64,000 nucleotides of DNA, from contig CAJTFN010000008.1 in NCBI GenBank assembly GCA_910575815.1, forward strand, positions 159,365 through 223,364, in the 5' to 3' direction. The notes beneath the pieces are model-generated. The model did not search any database, was not told the origin of the DNA, and saw only the letters and a list, made by a program, of their open reading frames with translations. The DNA is from Oscillospiraceae bacterium (GTDB lineage: Bacteria; Bacillota; Clostridia; Oscillospirales; Oscillospiraceae). Below, one piece after another: positions 25,960 to 33,626 of the stretch (the stretch's first letter is position 1; each line of letters opens with the position of its first letter). The translations under genes were made by a program, and so were the position numbers.

Positions 25960-26100
25960 TTATTTTTTGCGCCTGCGCAGATAGAACCAGATCCCGGCCC
26001 CAATCACCGCCGAGGCCAGAAGGGCCAGGACGGCGGTGCCGCCGGGGGTCGTGGTGACATAAATCGCGGTGGGGCCGTCCGGCCCCCCGATGACGCCCAT
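25960..26100 (-). CDS. 46-residue membrane microprotein with GGPDGPTAI motif
   Basis: A short gene whose ATG overlaps the purC stop by one base (TAATG) and which ends 13 bases before purF. The product begins [17 protein letters not shown], followed by a single hydrophobic helix (about residues 21-40) and a basic end LRRRKK. The GGxDGPTAI motif is that of the N-terminal part of the beta subunit of sodium-translocating decarboxylases (OadB/GcdB), and short proteins with this motif are often labelled so. Here it cannot be a whole beta subunit. Too short for common gene calling; coupling and motif conservation argue it is real. Function unknown. Confidence 0.75.
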   Translation of the reverse strand: MGVIGGPDGPTAIYVTTTPGGTAVLALLASAVIGAGIWFYLRRRKK

Positions 26101-26813
26101 TATAGCGCCTCGTTCATCCGGCGCATGACCTCGGCATAGGCGTCCTCCACGCCGCCCAGATCCCGGCGGAAGCGGTCCTTGTCCAGCTTTTCGTGGGTCT
26201 TGGAGTCCCAGAGACGGCAGGTGTCGGGGCTGATCTCGTCCGCCAGGACGATGGTCCCGTCGCTGAGCCGCCCGAACTCCAGCTTGAAGTCCACCAGGGT
26301 CACGCCGCAGGAGGCCCAGAAGGCCTTGAGGAAGTCGTTGACCTGGAAGGCGTATTTCCTGATGGTCTCGATCTCCTCCTTTGTGGCCAGCTTCAGGGCC
26401 AGAGCGTGGTACTCATTCAGCAGGGGGTCTCCCAGTTCGTCGTTTTTATAGGAAAACTCGATGGTGGGCGCGTCGAAGACGATGCCCTCCTCCACGCCGT
26501 AGCGCTTGGCGAAGGACCCGGCGGAGATGTTGCGGATGATGACCTCCAGGGGGACGATGGAGACCTTCTTTACCACGGTTTCCCGCTCGCTCAGCTCCTC
26601 CACGAAGTGGGTGGGGACCCCGGCCTTTTCAAGTCTTGCCATGAAGCGGTTGGTCATCTGGTTGTTGATGACTCCTTTTCCCACGATGGTGCCTTTTTTC
26701 AGGCCGTTGAAGGCGGTGGCGTCGTCCTTATAGTCCACAATGTACAGATTGGGGTCGTCGGTTTTGAAAACCTTCTTGGCCTTTCCCTCGTAGAGCTGCT
26801 CCAGCTTTTGCAT
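26100..26813 (-). CDS. purC: SAICAR synthase
   Basis: Phosphoribosylaminoimidazole-succinocarboxamide synthase, 237 residues, the normal bacterial single-domain length. Signatures: [38 protein letters not shown], and [10 protein letters not shown]...[12 protein letters not shown]. The start follows GGAGGAATTCAAT. Its stop overlaps the start of the microprotein gene (TAATG). Confidence 0.97.
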   Translation of the reverse strand: MQKLEQLYEGKAKKVFKTDDPNLYIVDYKDDATAFNGLKKGTIVGKGVINNQMTNRFMARLEKAGVPTHFVEELSERETVVKKVSIVPLEVIIRNISAGSFAKRYGVEEGIVFDAPTIEFSYKNDELGDPLLNEYHALALKLATKEEIETIRKYAFQVNDFLKAFWASCGVTLVDFKLEFGRLSDGTIVLADEISPDTCRLWDSKTHEKLDKDRFRRDLGGVEDAYAEVMRRMNEAL

Positions 26814-26855
26814 ATTGAATTCCTCCGTCCTGTATATTTAAATTCAAGGTTTTTC

Positions 26856-27287
26856 TCAGACCGGCGTCAGGACCGCTTCCCAGGAGGAAAGCCGCCTGCC
26901 GCCCCAAAACGCGGCTCCCGCGTTGTAATAACTCCCGTCCTCCCGCAGGGTCAGGACCTCCGTGCCGCTGTACGCGCCGTCTTGGGAGCGGTAGGCGGAG
27001 AGAATGCTGCGCCCCACAAACTCGAAGGAGCCCTCCAGCGGGCCCAGGGCCGGGTTGAAGGAGGTCCACTCCAAGGTGAGCGGGGAAGCCGCCTGGCGGA
27101 TGCGGTAGTCGTTGGTAAAGCGAACCGGCGGGTCCGACCGGACCTCCAGGAGGCCGTTCAGCGTCCATTCCGGCTCCCGGAGAATACGGACGCTTCCACG
27201 GAGTGGGAAGGTGTTGTGCGACTCGTCGTAGTAGGTCCCGGCGGCGGCCCAGTCCATGGCTTTCAGGAAATAGGTGTGTTCCTCCAT
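26856..27287 (-). CDS. Unrecognised beta-rich protein in purine operon
   Basis: A 143-residue protein between purE and purC. Its start lies four bases after the purE stop and translation is probably coupled, as the ribosome site is weak. The sequence alternates short strands with aromatic and Gly residues (WTLNGLLEVRSDPPVRFTNDY, GSFEFVGRSILSAYRS, EVLTLREDGSYYNAGAAFWGG), suggesting a small beta-barrel such as a lipocalin/calycin fold. No motif of IMP cyclohydrolase (PurO) or PurK is found. No signal peptide. I do not recognise the family. Confidence 0.7.
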   Translation of the reverse strand: MEEHTYFLKAMDWAAAGTYYDESHNTFPLRGSVRILREPEWTLNGLLEVRSDPPVRFTNDYRIRQAASPLTLEWTSFNPALGPLEGSFEFVGRSILSAYRSQDGAYSGTEVLTLREDGSYYNAGAAFWGGRRLSSWEAVLTPV

Positions 27288-27291
27288 GCGC

Positions 27292-27780
27292 TCAGATTTC
27301 CGCCTGAAGGGCGGCGTCCTTTTCCTCGATTTGAGCGGCCATGTCCCGGCGGGCGGCGTCCAGCCAGGCGGCGAGGTTTTTGTCCTCCACCGCCAGAATC
27401 TGGGCAGCCAGGACGGCGGCGTTCTTGGCCCCGTTCAGGGCCACGGTGGCCACGGGAACGCCGCTGGGCATCTGCACGGTGGCCAATAAAGCGTCCAGCC
27501 CGTCCATAGCGCCCCCCTTCATGGGGATGCCGATGACGGGCAGGGTGGTATTGGCGGCCACGGCCCCCGCCAGATGGGCGGCCATGCCGGCGGCGCAGAT
27601 GATGACTCCGAAGCCGTTCTTCCGGGCGTAGGAGGCGAACTCCGCCACCTGGGCGGGACTGCGGTGGGCGCTCATGATGTGGGCCTCATAAGGAATACCA
27701 AAGGCGTCCAGCTGGGCGCATGTGGCCCGGACCACCGGCCAGTCGGAATCGGACCCCATGAGTACGGCAACTTTTTTCAT
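27292..27780 (-). CDS. purE: N5-carboxyaminoimidazole ribonucleotide mutase / AIR carboxylase
   Basis: Carboxylates the purine precursor AIR. The 162 residues contain [10 protein letters not shown], the SAHRSP loop with catalytic His, [17 protein letters not shown] and [19 protein letters not shown]. No purK lies in this window, and the NGAKNAA block differs from the class I IGxAGAxNAA form, so a PurK-independent (class II) enzyme is possible. It is the first biosynthetic gene after the GntR regulator, and starts after GAAGGGAGACACGAATT. Confidence 0.93.
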   Translation of the reverse strand: MKKVAVLMGSDSDWPVVRATCAQLDAFGIPYEAHIMSAHRSPAQVAEFASYARKNGFGVIICAAGMAAHLAGAVAANTTLPVIGIPMKGGAMDGLDALLATVQMPSGVPVATVALNGAKNAAVLAAQILAVEDKNLAAWLDAARRDMAAQIEEKDAALQAEI

Positions 27781-27872
27781 AATTCGTGTCTCCCTTCAAA
27801 AATGATGTCATGTCTTTTCTCAGGACAGGAACAGATCTTAAAAATCATCGAAACAATCAGGCCGGTCATTGC

Positions 27873-28598
27873 TCACAGCTTTTTCCGCATTACCGTGTTG
27901 CGGAAGATGCCGTCGGCGAAATACTCGGTGGAGCTGAACACGGGCTTGCCGTCGATGTCGTAGTCCACCTCTTCCATGTACAGCAGGGGGAAGCCCACGG
28001 GGACCTGCAAAATTTCCGCCAGCTTTTCGTCCGCCGGGATGGCCCGGAGATCGGTTAGATCCAAGTAGGGATAGACGCCGCAGTTTTGCTGGAGGAAGTG
28101 GAAGATGGGGCGCTTGAGATCCTCGTCCGTGTAGGGACCCTGGATCAGGGCCTTTTCCAGCAGATCCTCGCAGTAAATGGCGGGGCGGCCGTCGGCGGTG
28201 CAGAGCCGGGAGACCCGGAGCATGGGCGTCCCTGGGGGAAGGCGGAGCTGGGCGGCGGTCTTCTCGTCCGCTGTCTCCTCAGAGGTGCGGATGAAAGCCA
28301 CCGCCGGGGCGTAGCCGTTTTGCCGGATCATATCCAGGAATTCGATCTCAATGTCCATGCGGGTCTGGACGTTCAGCACGTGGCGGTTGATGATGGTGCC
28401 CACGCCGTGGCGGCGGGTGATGAAGCCCTCCCGCTCCAGGGAGGCCAGAATGTCCCGCAGCTGGGTGCGGCTGATGCCCAGCTTCACGCAGAGCACGCTC
28501 TCCCGGGGCAGACGTTCGCATTGGGCGTACTCGCCGTTTCGCATGGAGGCCAGCAGCTGGGCGCGGATGGCCTTTGTGTGGGAGATTTGACTGTTCAT
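27873..28598 (-). CDS. GntR-family regulator, HutC/UTRA type
   Basis: A 241-residue regulator. Residues 1-70 form the GntR winged helix (LPRESVLCVKLGISRTQLRDILASLEREGFITRRHGVGTII). The rest is a UTRA ligand-binding domain ending in LYMEEVDYDIDGKPVFSSTEYF. It lies directly upstream of purE on the same strand (92-base gap) without a terminator, so it may be co-transcribed with, and sense a ligand for, the purine operon. A palindrome over its own -10 suggests autoregulation. The ATG at 28598 has a distant GAGG. Confidence 0.9.
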   Translation of the reverse strand: MNSQISHTKAIRAQLLASMRNGEYAQCERLPRESVLCVKLGISRTQLRDILASLEREGFITRRHGVGTIINRHVLNVQTRMDIEIEFLDMIRQNGYAPAVAFIRTSEETADEKTAAQLRLPPGTPMLRVSRLCTADGRPAIYCEDLLEKALIQGPYTDEDLKRPIFHFLQQNCGVYPYLDLTDLRAIPADEKLAEILQVPVGFPLLYMEEVDYDIDGKPVFSSTEYFADGIFRNTVMRKKL

Positions 28599-28648
28599 TC
28601 TAAAAATACCTCGCTTGCTTAAATTCTGGGGGCAAGCCCTCCGGCAGG

Positions 28649-28690
28649 ATAGGTCGTACCTATTGTATCGGTTTCCGCGCCGCCGTGCAA
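28649..28690 (-). promoter_or_regulatory. Promoter and palindromic operator of the gntR-pur operon
   Basis: On the minus strand, TTGCAC (28690-28685) and TACAAT (28667-28662) are 17 bases apart. The perfect palindrome ATAGGT-CGT-ACCTAT (28649-28663) abuts and overlaps the -10, a good position for repression by the GntR protein. Just upstream, TTGTCAATTTTGTCAA forms a further short repeat. No second clear promoter was found between gntR and purE. Confidence 0.72.
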
Positions 28691-28756
28691 TTGACAAAAT
28701 TGACAGTTCCCAGGGACTTCCCCCTGCGGGTTCTTACCATAATCGCAAAGAACGCC

Positions 28757-28793
28757 CAAAAAAGGGGAAGGACCCCGGCAAAAGCCGGGGTCC
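28757..28793 (-). terminator. Terminator of the 3D/G5-domain gene
   Basis: A perfect 10-bp stem GGACCCCGGC / GCCGGGGTCC with a TTTT loop (minus strand), followed by TTCCCCTTTTTT. It lies 36 bases after the stop of the 3D-domain gene and insulates the gntR promoter. Confidence 0.88.
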
Positions 28794-28828
28794 CCGAGGA
28801 CCGAAGGGGAGGAAACGCCCCCTTGTTC

Positions 28829-29923
28829 TTATGTCAGAATATAAACGGTGCAGGTCCGCCTGCCGAACTGGATGCACTCGTCGTACGTGTCGTAGTAAAG
28901 ATCGATCTTGTTGCCCTTGACGCCGGTGTCCTCCGCCACGGCCAGACCGTAGATAACACTGCCGTTGGCGGCGACAATATACATCCGGGTGCCCAGGGGG
29001 ATGGTGTTTTTGTCCACCGCCACCGTGCCCACGTGGACGGCGGTGCCACTGGCGGTTCGGGTGCCTACGCCGCCGTGGCCGGCGGTATAGGCGGTGGCGG
29101 TCATGGTACGGACGCCGGAGTAGTTCAGCACGGTGCCGTCTTTCAGGGTCAGGACGCCGCTGCCGTCGGCGTTTTCGCTGACGCCGGCGATGCCGCCGCC
29201 GGTTTCGCCAGGCTCCGTGAGGTTCTCATCGCCGATGGCCGCTGCGCCTTGCGAAGGCTTGGGAGCGGGCTTGGCGGTGCCGTACTCCACCACCTGTTCC
29301 ACAGCGGTGGTATCCAGCTCCTCCACAAACTGGCGGGAGAGCTCGGCGCCGTTGGACCAGACCACCTCGTAGACCGAGGAGCGGACGCCGTCGGCTCCCT
29401 GCTGGACGATCTTTTCCTCGCCCTCTTTCATCTGGGGGTTCGCCACCCGCCGGGTGGGGAAGGAGACGTTTTCCGTCACATAGTCATAAAAAGTGAGATC
29501 GGAGGTCACATTCAGCTCCACGCCCGCGTCGGAGAGCTTGACGCCGATCATCTCCAGCTCGCTGGGGTAGATATGGAGCCGGCCCAGCAGGGAGGAGATG
29601 GTCTCCTTCCGGGACTGGATGGTGACGGCGGAGCCCTCGTGGCGGACGGTGACCGAGGTGCCCTCGCTGAGGCTGATGTCATAGCCCCGGCTGCCGTTGG
29701 TGACATAGAGCATCTTGTCGGAGAGGTCCGGGGGGGCCTCCTCCTGCTGGGGGTCGAGAATGATAGCGGCGTCATCGGCTCCGGTGATGATGAACAGGGA
29801 GTCGGCCCAGCCGGTGGCAGAGAGGCTGGTGACGGTGACCACCAGCAGGCAGAACAGCAGCATGCCGCCGCGCCTGCACAGGGTGTATCGCCAATTTGCT
29901 TGTTGGTGCGCGTTCACGTTCAT
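28829..29923 (-). CDS. G5/3D-domain cell-wall protein (YabE/RpfB-like)
   Basis: A 364-residue exported protein. One membrane anchor or signal segment (residues about 18-38) is followed by beta-rich domains, a G5-like domain (about 165-215, GEEKIVQQGADGVRSSVYEV), a linker, and a C-terminal 3D domain with the double-psi barrel residues (GTVAVDKNTIPLGTRMYI, AEDTGVKGNKIDLYYDTYDE). 3D domains of this kind are lytic-transglycosylase-like and act on peptidoglycan, as in spore or resuscitation hydrolases. The first start follows TAGGAGGGT. Expression is from a promoter 210 bases upstream with a long leader. Confidence 0.92.
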   Translation of the reverse strand: MNVNAHQQANWRYTLCRRGGMLLFCLLVVTVTSLSATGWADSLFIITGADDAAIILDPQQEEAPPDLSDKMLYVTNGSRGYDISLSEGTSVTVRHEGSAVTIQSRKETISSLLGRLHIYPSELEMIGVKLSDAGVELNVTSDLTFYDYVTENVSFPTRRVANPQMKEGEEKIVQQGADGVRSSVYEVVWSNGAELSRQFVEELDTTAVEQVVEYGTAKPAPKPSQGAAAIGDENLTEPGETGGGIAGVSENADGSGVLTLKDGTVLNYSGVRTMTATAYTAGHGGVGTRTASGTAVHVGTVAVDKNTIPLGTRMYIVAANGSVIYGLAVAEDTGVKGNKIDLYYDTYDECIQFGRRTCTVYILT

Positions 29924-30137
29924 ACCCTCCTAAAGGTTATTTCACGGCGGGGACGAAAGGGTCCCGTTCTCCCGAGCCCCGAGGGGCAGAGGAGTGCCGT
30001 GCAGATCCCCGGCGGGGGAGTATTGGGCGGCCGCTCTCCCCGAACGGAGACAGGAAGGACCCGGCGGTTGGCTTCGCCAGGGGAGGGGAGAAGCGGCTTG
30101 TTACTTTTGTTACCAATGGGAAACTGGCATCAGTATA
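29924..30137 (-). promoter_or_regulatory. Promoter-proximal long structured leader of the 3D-domain gene
   Basis: The promoter (next entry) leaves a 5' UTR of about 200 bases. On the minus strand it holds the pairable arms GCCGC-TT-CTCCCC (about 30097-30085) and GGGGAG-A-GCGGC (about 30042-30031) enclosing a GGCGAAGCC hairpin, and a later stem GGGAC-CCTTTC-GTCCC near the gene. Similar wall genes in Firmicutes can carry a c-di-AMP (ydaO) riboswitch, but I could not match that consensus. No U-run terminator is present, so any control would be at translation or stability. Confidence 0.45.
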
Positions 30138-30161
30138 CACCCAATCCCCCACTTTTGTCAA
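30132..30161 (-). promoter_or_regulatory. Promoter of the 3D-domain gene
   Basis: Minus-strand TTGACA (30161-30156) and TATACT (30137-30132) with an 18-base spacer. From here to the SpoVB-like gene end at 30366 the sequence holds no further gene. Confidence 0.82.
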
Positions 30162-30365
30162 GGCTTTCTGGCGATTGAAGGTTTATTGTCCCCACTTTAG
30201 ACCCATTTGGACAAGAAATGACTGGAAAAACTTTCAGGGGCGGCGGCAAAAAGGTTACAAAACGGTAACGGGAAAAGGGGAAAAGGGACGCCGCCAGGAC
30301 GGGGTGGTGTCTTTTCATGGGAAGGGATATGGAAATTCCGGCGGGGTCCGTCCCCCAAAAGCCGG

Positions 30366-31868
30366 TTACCGTCCCCGGGGTTTTACCCCCAGCAGACCCT
30401 GGAGCCACAGAAGGTCTCTCCGGCCTACCACCTGGAACAGCAGCCACAGGGCGCACAGGGTCAGAAGGTAGCAAAACGCTGGAAATAGGATCCCCGCCAG
30501 CCCCTCCTGGGCCGTCAGCCACGCGGTGGGAGTCACGGCGGCGGCGCCGCAGAGAGCCGCCCCCAGAGCCGGAAACGGGGAGAAGCGGAGACGGGCTGTC
30601 TTGACCAGACGGCGGAGGCTGAGGGCGAAGTTGAGGAGGTGGGTGGCGGTGAAGCTGAAATAGTAGCCCCCCATGCCCCACTGGGGCAGCAGCAGCCAAA
30701 GGAAGACCACGTCCAGCCAGGAGGTCAGAAGGTTATACCGGGCGTTGGCGCTCTGCTGGCCCAGGCCCTTGCACATGGCGTCCACCACGCCGTCCAGATA
30801 GAGGATGGGGACCAAGGGCGCGTAGAGCCGGAGGCAGGCCCCGGCGGCCTCACTTTGGAAGAGCAGCTGGGCCAGAGGGCGGGCGGAGACGAAGAGGGCT
30901 CCCCCGGCGCAGACGCCGAAGAGCCAGGAAATCCGTAACCCCTGCCGGGCCAGGTATCGAACCCGGACCTGGCCCCGGTGTCCGGCACAGCGGGAGAACT
31001 CCGCCACCAGCAGATCCGCCAGGGAGGCCAGGATGGCGGCGGGGAACATCAGCACCGGGAAAACCATGCCGTGAAGGACGCCATAGTCCGCCATGGCGTT
31101 CACGGTCCCGGCGAAGAGGGCCAGGCGGCGGGGGATGATGAGGTGCTCCACGGTGTTCAGCCCCGCCCGGAGATCGTCCGCCAGGCCCACCGGCAGTGCC
31201 AGGGCAAAAATCCGGCGGTAAGGCGGGGAACCCTTCCGGCGGGGACCCTCCCGCCGCAGAATCCACAGGGCCCAAAGAGACAGGGCCGAGGCGGCGGAGG
31301 ACCCCAGGGCCACGGAGAGGCAGGCCCTGGCCGGATCCGCTCCGGCCCAGCGGGAGAGAAGGAAAAAGGTGGCCGCCATGGCGCAGCCCTGTTCCAGGAA
31401 TTCCACCGCCACCAGCGTCCGCAGCCGCCCGGCGGCGGTGAACAGGCCGGTCATCACGCCGTTGAGACATCCGATGGGGAGAAACAGGGCAAAGGCCCGG
31501 AGAGCCGCCTCCCCGTCCGCGGTGCCGAGCCAATCCCCGGCGATCCGGGGTGTGAGGACCCACAGGCCCGCCGCCGTGGGGAGGGAGAAGAGAAGCCCGT
31601 ATTGAAAGCAGCCGGAGAGCACGGGCCGAAGACCCTGCTTTCGCTCCAGGGCCTCTGCGGAGAGGTAGAGCGTGCAGGTTCGGATACCGGCGGAGCCAAG
31701 AGTAAAGGAGAATAGCTTCACAGATAAGATCAGCTGGAGAAGTCCCACTCCGGCGGCCCCAATTTGGCCGGAGAGGTAGACCTGAAAGCTCATGGCCGCC
31801 AATCGGAGAAGAAGATTTGCCCCGGTAAGCAGCAGCGCGCCGTAGAACATGGAACTGCCTTTTTTCAA
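30366..31868 (-). CDS. SpoVB/MurJ-like polysaccharide flippase (MOP superfamily)
   Basis: A 500-residue membrane protein with about 14 hydrophobic segments, matching the SpoVB/YtgP branch of MOP exporters that flip lipid-linked wall precursors, often for spore cortex. The N-terminus MKKGSSMFYGALLLTGANLLLRL fits the family only if translation begins at TTG 31868, which has GGGGGTG upstream; an ATG at 31850 with a weak AAGG is the alternative. Arg/charged residues typical of lipid II flippases are scattered in helices. It is transcribed divergently from the rnf operon. Confidence 0.88.
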   Translation of the reverse strand: MKKGSSMFYGALLLTGANLLLRLAAMSFQVYLSGQIGAAGVGLLQLILSVKLFSFTLGSAGIRTCTLYLSAEALERKQGLRPVLSGCFQYGLLFSLPTAAGLWVLTPRIAGDWLGTADGEAALRAFALFLPIGCLNGVMTGLFTAAGRLRTLVAVEFLEQGCAMAATFFLLSRWAGADPARACLSVALGSSAASALSLWALWILRREGPRRKGSPPYRRIFALALPVGLADDLRAGLNTVEHLIIPRRLALFAGTVNAMADYGVLHGMVFPVLMFPAAILASLADLLVAEFSRCAGHRGQVRVRYLARQGLRISWLFGVCAGGALFVSARPLAQLLFQSEAAGACLRLYAPLVPILYLDGVVDAMCKGLGQQSANARYNLLTSWLDVVFLWLLLPQWGMGGYYFSFTATHLLNFALSLRRLVKTARLRFSPFPALGAALCGAAAVTPTAWLTAQEGLAGILFPAFCYLLTLCALWLLFQVVGRRDLLWLQGLLGVKPRGR

Positions 31869-32112
31869 ACGAACACCCCCGTCCTACACTATATGGACGT
31901 GTCGGGGCGGGTAGGACAAAAAGGAGGGATGGCGGAGATATGGGATTTTCTATTTATAATGTAAGATATACAGTGGGCCATTTCTCAGGTCCGACAGGGC
32001 ATCACGGGCGAGGACCGTTCCGGCCTCCCCGGCGAGGGGGAGGAAAAGGCCCGGGATCGTAAAGGATTCGCAAGAAAAGGGGAAATTTCCAAAAAATTTG
32101 CCGTTCACAGTC
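31869..32112. other. Divergent intergenic region spoVB-like / rnf
   Basis: The region carries 7-bp inverted arms GTCCTAC (31881) and GTAGGAC (31911) around TATAGT-like sequence on the minus strand, probably the spoVB-like promoter. AT-rich sequence with TATAATGTAAGATATAC follows at about 31950. A plus-strand AAAGGAGGG precedes an 11-codon frame (MAEIWDFLFIM) that I do not call as a gene. Confidence 0.4.
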
Positions 32113-32141
32113 TGGACATTTTTAGAAGAAGGGTGTACAAT
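32113..32141 (+). promoter_or_regulatory. Promoter of the rnf operon
   Basis: TGGACA (32113) and TACAAT (32136) with a 17-base spacer, about 108 bases before the rnfC start. The 5' UTR is moderately long but no known riboswitch consensus was recognised. Confidence 0.7.
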
Positions 32142-32249
32142 GCAAGGAAGTATGTGATAGTCTGTCCAGGCACGTCAGCCGTCCCGATAGTGGGCGGTCC
32201 TTCCGTCCGCGCCCGGGCCGCTGTCAGGAGTAAAAAATGAGGTGAAATA

Positions 32250-33626
32250 ATGGCACAAGCGTTCTTCGGCGGCGTTCATCCCCACGACATGAAAGCCGCG
32301 ACCAATGAAAAGGCCATCGAACAGCTGCCCGCTCCGGCACAGGTGGTCATCCCCATGTCCCAGCATTTCGGCGCGCCATGCACCCCCCTGGTGAAGGCCG
32401 GCGACCATGTGAAGGTGGGCCAGAAGATCGGCGAGTTCCGCGGTCTCGGCGCCCCCATTCACGCCAGCGTCTCCGGCACCGTCAAGGCGGTGGAGCCCCG
32501 GCCCTATTCCATGGGCGGAAACGTCATGTCCGTTGTCATTGACAACGACATGCAGGACGAGGTCAGCGAGGAGGTTCAGGCCCCCGCCAATCCCGACGCA
32601 CTGAGTGTGGACGAGATGGTGGAGATCGTGAAAAACGCCGGCATCGTCGGCATGGGCGGCGCGACCTTCCCCACCCACGTCAAGATTTCCGGCGGCATCG
32701 GAAAAGTGGACACCGTCATCATCAACGGTGCGGAGTGCGAGCCCTACATCACCGGCGACCACCGGGCCATGCTGGAGCGGTCTGAGGAGATCATCGGCGG
32801 CGCTACATACCTCGCCAAAATGTTCGGCGTGGAAAAAGTCGTTATCGGCGTGGAGGTCAACAAGCAAAACGGCATTGACCAGATGAACAAGACCATTGCC
32901 GAAAAGCACGCTCCCGTGGTGGTGGAGGGTCTCCGCTGCCGCTACCCCCAGGGCGGTGAAAAGCAGCTCTGCCAAGCCATCACCGGCAAGCAGGTGCCCC
33001 CCGGCGGTCTGCCCAGCAACATCGGCTGCGCCGTGTTCAACATCAACACCACCTGCGCGATCTATAAGGCCATCACCACGGGCATGCCGGTGGTGAAGAA
33101 GGTGGTGACCGTCTCCGGCTCCGGCGTGGTGGAGCCCAAGAACGTGGAGTGCCCCATCGGCACCCCGGTGTCCCTTCTGTTCGACTTTTGCGGCGGGCTG
33201 AAGGACGGCACTTATAAGCTCATCGCCGGCGGCCCCATGATGGGCATGGCCCAGTACACCGCTGACATCCCCGTGGCCAAGGGCACGGGTTGCATGCTGG
33301 CCTTCTGCGAGAAGGAAGAGCAGACCGTGGAGCATCCCCAGTGCATCCGCTGCGGCAAGTGTGTGGGCGTGTGCCCCATGCACCTGGAGCCCCTGTTCCT
33401 GTATCAGTACGCCTCCAAGGGCCTGGCGGCCGAACTGGAGGAGGCCCACATCATGGACTGCATGGAGTGCGGCGCCTGCGCCTATACCTGCCCCGCCCGG
33501 CTCCACCTGACCCATATGTTCAAAACCGGCAAGCAGCTGGTGAAGGACGCCCAGGCCAAGGCCCGGGCCGCCGCCGAGGCTAAGAAAGCCGCCGAAGAGG
33601 CGAAAAAGGAGGTTGTCAACAAATGA
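32250..33626 (+). CDS. rnfC: Rnf complex subunit C (NADH- and Fe-S-binding)
   Basis: Peripheral NADH-oxidising/reducing subunit of the ferredoxin:NAD oxidoreductase that pumps Na+ or H+. The 458 residues include the N-terminal RnfC barrel sandwich, the flavin/NADH-binding stretch (GIVGMGGATFPTHVK, NGAECEPYITGDHRAML) and two ferredoxin motifs CIRCGKCVGVCP and CMECGACAYTCP, followed by an Ala/Lys-rich helical tail. The start follows AATGAGGTGAAATA. First gene of rnfCDGEAB. Confidence 0.97.
   Translation: MAQAFFGGVHPHDMKAATNEKAIEQLPAPAQVVIPMSQHFGAPCTPLVKAGDHVKVGQKIGEFRGLGAPIHASVSGTVKAVEPRPYSMGGNVMSVVIDNDMQDEVSEEVQAPANPDALSVDEMVEIVKNAGIVGMGGATFPTHVKISGGIGKVDTVIINGAECEPYITGDHRAMLERSEEIIGGATYLAKMFGVEKVVIGVEVNKQNGIDQMNKTIAEKHAPVVVEGLRCRYPQGGEKQLCQAITGKQVPPGGLPSNIGCAVFNINTTCAIYKAITTGMPVVKKVVTVSGSGVVEPKNVECPIGTPVSLLFDFCGGLKDGTYKLIAGGPMMGMAQYTADIPVAKGTGCMLAFCEKEEQTVEHPQCIRCGKCVGVCPMHLEPLFLYQYASKGLAAELEEAHIMDCMECGACAYTCPARLHLTHMFKTGKQLVKDAQAKARAAAEAKKAAEEAKKEVVNK

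Noticed and set aside
29924..30131. c-di-AMP (ydaO) riboswitch before the 3D-domain gene
   Set aside because: The genomic context fits but the conserved core could not be matched by eye; left as an unassigned structured leader.
28685..30178. 497-codon plus-strand open frame opposite the 3D-domain gene
   Set aside because: Antisense to a gene with clear 3D and G5 motifs; crosses its terminator and promoter.
31925..31964. Tiny 11-codon frame after AAAGGAGGG in the spoVB-rnf gap
   Set aside because: Too short, Shine-Dalgarno spacing too tight and no evidence of conservation.
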